DNA from: CAYLHB01 sp964383505
GTDB taxonomy: Bacteria; Patescibacteriota; Minisyncoccia; Phycocordibacterales; UBA12088
Assembly: GCA_964383505.1 (NCBI GenBank)
Contig: CAYLHB010000005.1
Span: 1-49,185, forward strand
DNA length: 49,185 bases
Direction: 5' to 3'
Of the stretch, positions 31,917 through 38,094 are shown one piece after another. The position numbers and the translations under genes were made by a program. The notes under the pieces are model-generated. The model saw only the letters and a program-made list of their open reading frames with translations. It searched no databases and was not told the origin of the DNA. Every line of letters starts with the position of its first letter. The stretch's first letter is position 1.

Positions 31917-31984
31917 CGAAGGAAGCCTCCCTTGTCTACCTTCAGTCAGACACGGAACGTCCCATTTCGCAAGTGTCCGCAAAA

Positions 31985-32830
31985 TTACTTCCTGCGCTTG
32001 CCAACCTTGCGGCGGGATACGATGAGCTTGTTGCTGTACTTCTTGGGTGTGCGCGTCTTGTGGCCCTTGCCGGTCGGCTTGCCGTATATGGAGCGCGCGC
32101 GACGATGCCCGCGGCCTTGGCGCCCTTCACCACCTCCATGGGGGTGGTCAACGGGATTCATGACGGTGCCACGTACCGTGGGTCGCACGCCAAGCCAGCG
32201 ACTGCGTCCCGCTTTCCCGAGCGTCACGAGCTGATGCTCTTCATTGCTCACCACCCCGATAGTGGCCCAGCACTCCGACGGAATCTTCCGCACCTCGGTC
32301 GAGGGCATTTTCACGTGGGTGAAGGTGCCGTCCTGCGCCACCACGTCGCAGAAGTTTCCGGCGGAGCGCGCAAACCGTGCGCCCGCACCCGGCTTCGTCT
32401 CAATGAGGTGTACCTGCGCACCTATCGGGATGTTGCGTAGCGGCATACGCACACCTACTTCGGGAATCGCTGATACCGATGCGATGAAGCTATCTCCCAC
32501 CTTCGCGCTCTTGTGGGCGAGGATGTACCTTCGCTCACCGTCCGTATAGCAGAGGAGCGCGATGTAGGCACTGCGGTTCGGATCGTACTCAATCGACTCG
32601 ATGCGAGCGGGAATGTCTCGTTTGTTGAACACGAAATCCACCTCACGGTACGCGCGCTTGTGCCCGCCGCCTTTGTGGCGCGTCGTGATGCGCCCTTGGC
32701 TGTTTCTTCCCACCGCACGCTTTCCTCCCTTGGTGAGAGACTTGTGCGGGGTCGCCACCGTCACCACTGCTTTGTAGGAGCGGGTGGTCATACTGCGACG
32801 CGACGGTGTGGTGGGGTTGTACTTTTTCAT
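31985..32830 (-). CDS. rplB: 50S ribosomal protein L2
   Basis: A 281-aa L2, a core 23S rRNA-binding protein near the peptidyl transferase centre. GRITTRHKGGGHKRAYREVD (about 47-66), PGAGARFARSAGNF and the universally conserved GTVMNPVDHPHGGGEGR with the essential His are present, as is the KTRTPKKYSNKLIV tail. Length is normal. In most bacteria rpsS (S19) follows; here the next genes are two small unknown proteins and glycosyltransferases, so the S10 operon ends at this gene. Minus-strand operon order is rplC-rplD-rplW-rplB. Confidence 0.97.
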   Translation of the reverse strand: MKKYNPTTPSRRSMTTRSYKAVVTVATPHKSLTKGGKRAVGRNSQGRITTRHKGGGHKRAYREVDFVFNKRDIPARIESIEYDPNRSAYIALLCYTDGERRYILAHKSAKVGDSFIASVSAIPEVGVRMPLRNIPIGAQVHLIETKPGAGARFARSAGNFCDVVAQDGTFTHVKMPSTEVRKIPSECWATIGVVSNEEHQLVTLGKAGRSRWLGVRPTVRGTVMNPVDHPHGGGEGRQGRGHRRARSIYGKPTGKGHKTRTPKKYSNKLIVSRRKVGKRRK

Positions 32831-32832
32831 AG

Positions 32833-33234
32833 TTATACCGTATCAATTTTATCGCCTTTCTTGAGGAATACGTACGCCTTTTTGTACCCCTTGTGCGTTC
32901 CGCGGCGACGGCGCATCGGGGAAACAAACTTCCTCGGTGCCACACGCACAATGTTCACTTTGACCGGCGTGACGTGGTACACCTGCTTGATGGCCGCCAC
33001 GATGTCGCGCTTGGTCGCGTCCACCGCAACCATAAACACGTAGGCATTCTTCACGGTCGCGTAGGCCGCTTTCTCGGTAATTCGAGGGCCGCGGAGAATG
33101 TAGTCGGCACTCTTGGTGAGGGTGGTGATTTCACCCTTCTTCTTTGAGATCTTTTTCTCCTTCTTCACTGCAGAAGACGCCTCGGGTGTACCCGCCTTCT
33201 CATTCTTGTCTTCTTTTTTTCCAAGTATACCCAT
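32833..33234 (-). CDS. rplW: 50S ribosomal protein L23
   Basis: A 133-aa L23, which sits at the polypeptide exit tunnel. The conserved core starts near residue 42 (DYILRGPRITEKAAYATVKN) and continues with AYVFMVAVDATKRDIVAAIK, VTPVKVNIVRV and the basic loop FVSPMRRRRGTHKGYKKAYV. The first ~40 residues are a Lys/Glu-rich extension (KKEDKNEK, VKKEKKISKKKGE) not found in typical ~95-aa L23. The stop is 2 nt before the rplB start. The extension may be disordered and lie on the ribosome surface near the tunnel exit. Confidence 0.95.
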   Translation of the reverse strand: MGILGKKEDKNEKAGTPEASSAVKKEKKISKKKGEITTLTKSADYILRGPRITEKAAYATVKNAYVFMVAVDATKRDIVAAIKQVYHVTPVKVNIVRVAPRKFVSPMRRRRGTHKGYKKAYVFLKKGDKIDTV

Positions 33235-33240
33235 AGTGTT

Positions 33241-33924
33241 TTATGCTGCGTGTGTCTTCTCCGCACCTGCACGCTTCTCAAGCACCGCCACCGCATCTGC
33301 CGGAGCGGCCACGATCAAGTACTTATAGCGAAGGACCTCAACAGGATTCAAGTTACGTACCTCCTCAACGAGCACGTTCCCAAAGTTACGGAAGCTTTTT
33401 TCAAGCGCGACACTGCGTATCGGATGCGCGATGAGTGCCGCATTCACACGCTTGCTCTTCAACTTCTCAAACCCAGCCACACTTGAGAGGTGGATGAGCA
33501 CCTCCTTGGCCGCTTTGGTCTTTGGTTCCGAAAATGACAGTGCGTCGACAAAAAGCACTTCGCCGTCCGAAAGCTTTTTCGAGAGCACCGCACAGAGTGC
33601 TTTGTTGCGCATTTTTTTATTGATTTTCTGCGAGTAGTCACGTTCGTTGCGTGGACCATGCGAGACTGAACCGCCACGCCAAATTGGCGAGCGTCGGGTG
33701 CCGTGCCGCGCATTGCCGGTACCCTTCTGCTTCCAAGGCTTCTTGCCGGTACCGGAGACCTCGCTCGTGGTCTTTGTATGTGCAATGGGGTTGCGCGCAT
33801 TCGCCTGCATGGCGCGCACCACCTGTGTCACGAGGTCTTTGTTCCATGCCACGTTGAACACGCTCTCGGGGAGTGTCACCTCGCCCACCTCTTTTCCTGC
33901 CGTTGTGTAGATGGTCGCTTTCAT
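33241..33924 (-). CDS. rplD: 50S ribosomal protein L4
   Basis: A 227-aa L4. The tunnel-loop region is intact: SEVSGTGKKPWKQKGTGNAR (about 55-74), then SPIWRGGSVSHGPR, and the C-terminal domain with RNLNPVEVLRYKYLIVA. In enteric bacteria L4 represses its own operon through the S10 leader; here rpsJ is in another unit, so such control would need a different leader. It lies 5 nt downstream of rplC and 6 nt upstream of rplW. The C-terminus has a short Ala/Lys extension (EKRAGAEKTHAA). Confidence 0.96.
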   Translation of the reverse strand: MKATIYTTAGKEVGEVTLPESVFNVAWNKDLVTQVVRAMQANARNPIAHTKTTSEVSGTGKKPWKQKGTGNARHGTRRSPIWRGGSVSHGPRNERDYSQKINKKMRNKALCAVLSKKLSDGEVLFVDALSFSEPKTKAAKEVLIHLSSVAGFEKLKSKRVNAALIAHPIRSVALEKSFRNFGNVLVEEVRNLNPVEVLRYKYLIVAAPADAVAVLEKRAGAEKTHAA

Positions 33925-33929
33925 GATGT

Positions 33930-34535
33930 TTACATGCTCTTCACCTCGATGAGCGTACCGCGTCGTCCCGGAACTGCGCCCTCGACAATAAGCTGTCCTT
34001 TCTCTTTGTCAACCGCGAGCACTTTGAGGTTCTTCACCGTTACACGCTCCCCTCCCGCTCGTCCCGCCATGCGCATCCCTTTAGGTACACGCGTACGCAA
34101 CCCACCACTGATGGAGCCGGGCTGACGCGCATTGTGCTTCTGGCCGTGCGACTTTGGTCCACCCGCAAAACCGTGGCGCTTGATGACGCCCTGAAAACCC
34201 TTTGCCTTGGAAAGACCCGACACCGCGACAAAATCGCCCGGTGCAAATGCATCCTCTATGGAGTACGAGCTCCCTACCTCGGGAGCGTTTGCGCCATCGG
34301 TAAGGCGATGCTCACGGAAATGGCGGAAGAGCCCTTTTGTGCGCTGGGCTTTATTGACACGTGACTCTTTTCTGGTACCAAAACCAACCTGTACCGCACT
34401 GTAGCCGTCCTTTTCAGCGGTCTTCACTTGTGTCACCGTCATAGGACCGACCGCAAGTACGGTTGCAGGATGAACCCGACCGTCCGCGTCGAAGACCTGG
34501 GTCATTTCTTCTTTTGTGGCCAAAATATACTTCAT
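33930..34535 (-). CDS. rplC: 50S ribosomal protein L3
   Basis: A 201-aa L3. MKYILATKEEMTQVFDADGR aligns with the family start MKxILGxKxGMTQxF. FRHFREHRL, VSGLSKAKGFQGVIKRHGFA and the GRAGGERVTVKNL segment are also present. The central loop HGFAGGPKSHGQKHNARQPG includes the Gln that is N5-methylated by PrmB in many bacteria. A frame extends to 34562, but the ATG at 34535 matches the family N-terminus. It is the first gene of the rplC-rplD-rplW-rplB unit. A hairpin at 34588-34613 separates it from upstream genes. Confidence 0.95.
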   Translation of the reverse strand: MKYILATKEEMTQVFDADGRVHPATVLAVGPMTVTQVKTAEKDGYSAVQVGFGTRKESRVNKAQRTKGLFRHFREHRLTDGANAPEVGSSYSIEDAFAPGDFVAVSGLSKAKGFQGVIKRHGFAGGPKSHGQKHNARQPGSISGGLRTRVPKGMRMAGRAGGERVTVKNLKVLAVDKEKGQLIVEGAVPGRRGTLIEVKSM

Positions 34536-34587
34536 ATACGAAAATCGCCCATACCGGACCATACGCCGGCGGGCGGGGAGTCCAGTG

Positions 34588-34613
34588 GTTTTTGGCTCTA
34601 TTGAGCCAAAAAC
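34588..34613. terminator. AT-flanked hairpin upstream of rplC
   Basis: GTTTTTGGCTC (34588-34598), loop TATT, GAGCCAAAAAC (34603-34613); the run of T on either strand fits a bidirectional terminator. It could also be part of an rplC leader. Confidence 0.65.
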
Positions 34614-34681
34614 ATGGTGTTAGCTTTACAACTAACCTATGAGCCCATGCACTATACAGGAAGCGTGGCTTGTATGCAAAT

Positions 34682-34710
34682 TTGACATATTATAATAATA
34701 TTGCTATAAT
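34682..34710 (+). promoter_or_regulatory. perfect consensus sigma-70-type promoter
   Basis: TTGACA (34682-34687), exactly 17 nt of AT-rich spacer, TATAAT (34705-34710). It drives the small membrane-protein gene at 34746. Confidence 0.85.
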
Positions 34711-34745
34711 GAAACGCAGGAGCAATTTTAGGGGAGCTTTTTCGC

Positions 34746-34979
34746 ATGGACATCACGGTCCAACTGATCGCTGCTGTCATTACAGTCTGGTTCGCAGTAC
34801 ACGCGATACGGAAGAGAGAGGGCCGTTCGGCACTCTACGCATCCATGGGCTTCGTGTGGCTCGCGTTCTGGTGCGTCTACCTTGATTGGTACGGTGCCCT
34901 CACCTACGTGGCACCTTCATGGTTCCTGTTCTGGATTATTTGTCTGGACATGTTCTATCTCTCCAGGCCTAACAGGTAA
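34746..34979 (+). CDS. small membrane protein, unknown
   Basis: A 77-aa protein with two to three hydrophobic segments: VQLIAAVITVWFAVHAI (5-21), ALYASMGFVWLAFWCVYL (about 29-46) and PSWFLFWIICLDMFYL (about 57-72). Loops hold basic residues (RKREGR) and a DWYG motif. It is unusually rich in aromatic residues, with eight Trp/Tyr in the second half. No family recognised. It has the only perfect consensus promoter I found in the window, an AGGGGAGC ribosome site, a ~30-nt leader and a dedicated terminator, all signs of a strongly expressed independent gene. It lies on the plus strand within the otherwise minus-strand ribosomal region. Confidence 0.7.
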   Translation: MDITVQLIAAVITVWFAVHAIRKREGRSALYASMGFVWLAFWCVYLDWYGALTYVAPSWFLFWIICLDMFYLSRPNR

Positions 34980-34980
34980 C

Positions 34981-35015
34981 CATTTCGGCCAGCATTGTAC
35001 ATGCTGGCCGAAATG
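34981..35015. terminator. perfect 15-bp-stem terminator
   Basis: Arms 34981-34995 and 35001-35015 are exact reverse complements around a 5-nt loop, between the stops of the convergent small membrane gene and the DUF4395 gene. No long T run follows. Confidence 0.75.
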
Positions 35016-35031
35016 CGTATACAAACTCAGG

Positions 35032-35616
35032 TTACTCAATTCCGCAGACATTTCCCGCACAGACAGGTTTGTGCTCGGGTTGCTTGAGTATGCCTGCTGT
35101 AAGGAGTCGTCCGTATACGGCACACCCGACGCAGAACCCCACCGCACTCTCAAGCCACATGAATACGAGGCACACAAGGCAAATCGCAAGATTTGCGGCA
35201 CCGCGCACGTCAAACACGTGGAGGAGGAGCACCATGACGCCCGAGAGCACGAGCCCCATGGACCACGCAAAGCGCTTCTGTATCGCTCCCACATATTCCG
35301 GCTCTTGGCGCGAGACGAGAAGCTCCCCGAGTTGCGTGAAAGGAGAAAAGCGAATACCCACCACCGTTTTCATGAGAAAGTCGAAGAAAAAGAGCGCCAC
35401 CACCACCTTGAGGTATTGGAAATTTGAAAGATAGAAGCCGTGGAACACTGCAAAGCTCCCGAGTGCAAACATGAGCCCCGCTCCCGCACGCACCCCACGT
35501 TCGTTGAGGACTGGGTACGGCGCGGGCTTTCCATAGAGTGTGAGGTTAGGCACCACCTTTCCGTAGGAAAAGAAACCGTATGATTTTAAGGTATCCACAA
35601 AGCTCATGGCAAACAT
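35032..35616 (-). CDS. DUF4395 family membrane protein
   Basis: A 194-aa integral membrane protein matching DUF4395: the NERGVRAGAGLMFALGSFAV start of the domain (about 38-57), two hairpins of hydrophobic helices, and the conserved GFCVGCAVYGRL near residue 160. A second Cys pair lies at the C-terminus (PVCAGNVCGIE). Function is unknown; family members often neighbour rhodanese or thioredoxin-like genes, and the paired cysteines hint at redox or metal chemistry. An extended -10 box (TGG-TACGAT) lies ~30 nt upstream. It sits between rpsJ and rplC, interrupting the usual S10 operon order. An alternative ATG is at 35607. Confidence 0.8.
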   Translation of the reverse strand: MFAMSFVDTLKSYGFFSYGKVVPNLTLYGKPAPYPVLNERGVRAGAGLMFALGSFAVFHGFYLSNFQYLKVVVALFFFDFLMKTVVGIRFSPFTQLGELLVSRQEPEYVGAIQKRFAWSMGLVLSGVMVLLLHVFDVRGAANLAICLVCLVFMWLESAVGFCVGCAVYGRLLTAGILKQPEHKPVCAGNVCGIE

Positions 35617-35702
35617 TTCGTGAAGTCACGCGCGTAGGTATCGTACCACACCCACATATCCTTCACAGCAAAAAATGACGATGCAATTCAGTAGCGGTAA
35701 CG

Positions 35703-35730
35703 AAAAACGGCCCCGCAGGGGGCCGTTTTT
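35703..35730. terminator. bidirectional terminator after rpsJ
   Basis: AAAAACGGCCCC (35703-35714), loop GCAG, GGGGCCGTTTTT (35719-35730). It lies 11 nt past the rpsJ stop and ends the tuf-rpsJ message before the DUF4395 gene. Confidence 0.88.
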
Positions 35731-35740
35731 CTAACATCTT

Positions 35741-36103
35741 CTAAGACATTTTTACATCTATGTTTACTCCCGAGGGGAGCGAGAGATTAGTGAGTGCCTC
35801 GATAATCTTCGGATTCGGGTTTAAGATGTCGATGACCCGCTTGTGTACCCGCATCTCGAACTGCTCTCGCGCGTCCTTGTGGACAAATGCGGCTCGATTG
35901 ACGGTGTACTTTTTTATCTCGGTCGGGAGTGGCACGGGACCAACCACCTTTGCGTCGTAGCGTAGTGCGGTGTCCATGATTTGCTTGATGCTCGCATCAA
36001 GAATCTTGTGCTCGTACGCCCGAATGCGGATGCGAAGTTTCGCTCCCTCGCCCACTACTGGCTTACTTCCCCGACTGCGCTTTGTGGTTGCTGTAGTAGC
36101 CAT
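35741..36103 (-). CDS. rpsJ: 30S ribosomal protein S10
   Basis: A 120-aa S10, which in bacteria also acts as the NusE transcription factor. The core begins LRIRIRAYEHKILDASIKQI (about 23-42) and includes VVGPVPLPTEIKKYTVNRAA and the HKDAREQFEMRVHKRVIDIL loop, with SGVNIDVKMS at the end. The first ~20 residues are a Thr/Lys/Arg-rich extension. The gene follows tuf by 17 nt and is closed by a strong terminator, so here it belongs to the str-type unit rather than to the rplC operon, separated from it by ~1.2 kb and two other genes. Confidence 0.96.
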   Translation of the reverse strand: MATTATTKRSRGSKPVVGEGAKLRIRIRAYEHKILDASIKQIMDTALRYDAKVVGPVPLPTEIKKYTVNRAAFVHKDAREQFEMRVHKRVIDILNPNPKIIEALTNLSLPSGVNIDVKMS

Positions 36104-36120
36104 AGTTTATTGCGTCACGC

Positions 36121-37326
36121 TTACGCGACAACCTTGGTGACAACACCCGCACCCACCGTCTTACCGCCCTCACGGATGGCAAAGCGCTGTTGCGCTTCGA
36201 GTGCGACGGGAGCCACGAGCTTCACCTTGAACGTTACCGTATCCCCCGGCATCACCATTTCCACACCCTCCGCGAGCGTTACCTCGCCGGTCACGTCGGT
36301 AGTGCGGATGTAGAACTGGGGCTTGTAGCCGGTGAAGAATGGCGTGTGACGGCCTCCCTCCTCCTTCTTGAGGATGTAGACCTCGCTCTCAAACTCAGTG
36401 TGAGGGGTGACCGAACCGGTCTTTGCCAACACCTGGCCACGATGCACGTCCTCCTTCTTGGTACCGCGAAGGAGTACGCCCGCGTTGTCGCCCGCGCGAC
36501 CTTCAGAGAGCTGCTTGTTGAACATTTCAATACCCGTCACCGTGGTCTTGGTGGTGGGCTTGATGCCGACGATCTCAACTTCCTCGCCCACTTTTATGAT
36601 ACCGCGCTCCACACGTCCGGTCACCACGGTACCACGACCTTCAATGGAGAAGATGTCTTCAATAGGCATGAGGAAAGGCTTCTCAACGTCGCGCACCGGC
36701 TCGGGGATGTAGGTGTCGAGCGTGTCGATGAGCTCGATAATCTTCTTCGCCCACTCGTCATCAGCCGACTTTGCTTCGAGCGCCTTGAGGCCGGAACCGC
36801 GGATGACCGGTGCGTTCTTGCCGTCAAAGCCGTGCTTATCGAGGAGCTCACGGAGTTCTTCCTCAACAAGGTCGAGCATGTCCGGATCGTCCACCATGTC
36901 GCACTTGTTCAAGAAGACGATAATCTTGGGTACACCCACCTGGCGCGCGAGGAGCACGTGCTCTTTCGTTTGGGGCATAGCGCCGTCTGTTGCCGCAACC
37001 ACCAAAACCGCACCGTCCATTTGAGCGGCACCGGTAATCATGTTCTTGATGTAGTCGGCGTGGCCGGGAGCATCGATGTGCGCGTAGTGGCGGTTCGGGC
37101 TCTCGTACTCACTGTGGTGGAGTGCAATGGTAATACCGCGCGCCTTCTCCTCGGGCGCGTTGTCGATGCCGTCAACACCCTCAACACGGGCGCTGTAGCC
37201 CTTGTCCTTGGCGAGGTTGCCAAGCACGTGGAGGATGGCGGCGGTGGTGGTAGTCTTTCCGTGGTCAACGTGGCCGATGGTACCAACGTTCACGTGAGGC
37301 TTAGACCTGTCGAATGCTTCTGCCAT
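36121..37326 (-). CDS. tuf: elongation factor Tu
   Basis: A 401-aa EF-Tu, the GTPase delivering aminoacyl-tRNA to the ribosome. G1 is GHVDHGKT (18-25), G3 is DAPGHADY where most bacteria have DCPGHADY, and G4 is NKCDMVDD. Domain II/III blocks include GRGTVVTGRVERGIIKVGEE and TPFFTGYKPQFYIRTTDVTG, with MVMPGDTV near the end. Length is normal. It is preceded by a ~100-nt leader after a strong terminator, so it has its own promoter rather than reading through from fusA; I could not fix the promoter. AAGGAG lies 18 nt before the ATG, too far for a standard ribosome site. Confidence 0.97.
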   Translation of the reverse strand: MAEAFDRSKPHVNVGTIGHVDHGKTTTTAAILHVLGNLAKDKGYSARVEGVDGIDNAPEEKARGITIALHHSEYESPNRHYAHIDAPGHADYIKNMITGAAQMDGAVLVVAATDGAMPQTKEHVLLARQVGVPKIIVFLNKCDMVDDPDMLDLVEEELRELLDKHGFDGKNAPVIRGSGLKALEAKSADDEWAKKIIELIDTLDTYIPEPVRDVEKPFLMPIEDIFSIEGRGTVVTGRVERGIIKVGEEVEIVGIKPTTKTTVTGIEMFNKQLSEGRAGDNAGVLLRGTKKEDVHRGQVLAKTGSVTPHTEFESEVYILKKEEGGRHTPFFTGYKPQFYIRTTDVTGEVTLAEGVEMVMPGDTVTFKVKLVAPVALEAQQRFAIREGGKTVGAGVVTKVVA

Positions 37327-37431
37327 GATTCTAAAGGTTATGCGCTCCTTACGGAATTCAGGGCGCGAGAAAGCCTCAACTCCGGAAGGTGCAAGCTAAT
37401 AACGCCGGACGTCGCTGGCCTACCCAGCGAT

Positions 37432-37478
37432 AAAAAAACACGCCCAGTGCGATACGCGTATCGTACCGCAACCGGGCG
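37432..37478 (-). terminator. intrinsic terminator ahead of tuf
   Basis: On the minus strand CGCCC (arm 37474-37478) and GGGCG (37441-37445) enclose a CGATA/TATCG inner stem, followed by TG and seven T (37432-37438). It ends the transcript of the 158-aa unknown gene 20 nt past its stop. Confidence 0.75.
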
Positions 37479-37497
37479 CAGAGTCAAGGGCTTGAGT

Positions 37498-37974
37498 TCA
37501 GTTGGGCACACGGGGTCGTGCCTTGTCTGTCGCAGATTCCCCTATGGAAGATGGTTTCGCATCGGTTTGTTCGAGTGGTCGCGCAACGGCGAGGTAGTCG
37601 CACTCCTCCATGTACATGGGCACCTGTGCCAGCACCGAGAGCAAGAGGGCATCACCGACCACCAACATATATGTCGTACCGTCAATAAATTGCGCACGAG
37701 CAAAGAGTACGCGACAGGTAGTGATGCTACCGTGCAGGAAAAAAGTGAGGTACGCAATTTGATTATTTTCAACTATGTCCGACTTCACTCCATCCACCTT
37801 CACTAGCTGAAACGTGTCGAGCGTGCGTGCGCCTTCTTTTGAAGATATGTAGCGCTCCACTTCGTCACAGGTAAGCTGAACACGTATGGCGCATTCTCGG
37901 TCATTGACCGCCTGAAGGAGCACGATGCCGATGTCGTCGGACAGACCAGCTCCTACCACAGTTACTTGCAACAT
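37498..37974 (-). CDS. conserved-looking unknown protein, 158 aa
   Basis: A 158-aa soluble protein beginning MLQVTVVGAGLSDDIGIVLL, with alternating beta-type strands (IAYLTFFLHGSITTCRVLFA, MLVVGDALLLSVLAQVPMYM) and a Ser/Asp/Lys-rich tail from about 135. No signal peptide or membrane helix is evident and no family is recognised. It has a full set of expression signals: TTGAGT-16-TAGTTT promoter, a perfect AGGAGG ribosome site 7 nt before the ATG, and its own terminator. It is inserted between fusA and tuf, normally adjacent genes. Composition matches the surroundings, so it is not an obvious recent import. Confidence 0.75.
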   Translation of the reverse strand: MLQVTVVGAGLSDDIGIVLLQAVNDRECAIRVQLTCDEVERYISSKEGARTLDTFQLVKVDGVKSDIVENNQIAYLTFFLHGSITTCRVLFARAQFIDGTTYMLVVGDALLLSVLAQVPMYMEECDYLAVARPLEQTDAKPSSIGESATDKARPRVPN

Positions 37975-38004
37975 CTGAAAACCTCCTCATATGTAACCAG
38001 CTAA

Positions 38005-38032
38005 AAACTACCACAACGTGGCCACTACTCAA
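38005..38032 (-). promoter_or_regulatory. promoter of the 158-aa unknown gene
   Basis: TTGAGT (38027-38032), 16 nt, TAGTTT (38005-38010) preceded by TGG; leader ~25 nt with AGGAGG before the ATG at 37974. Confidence 0.6.
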
Positions 38033-38094
38033 CATGAGTGACTACCACACCACAAGTATATGGGGTTCCACAAGAAAGCATTGCTGCAAGTAAC

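Noticed and set aside
37380..37500. Possible tRNA or structured RNA between the unknown gene and tuf
   Set aside because: The inverted repeats do not form a cloverleaf or T-loop; a terminator plus a small CGCTGG/CCAGCG hairpin explains them.
36190..37806. Very long open frame on the plus strand antisense to tuf
   Set aside because: It is a shadow of the high-GC third positions of tuf; the peptide has no recognisable fold or family, and tuf is certain.
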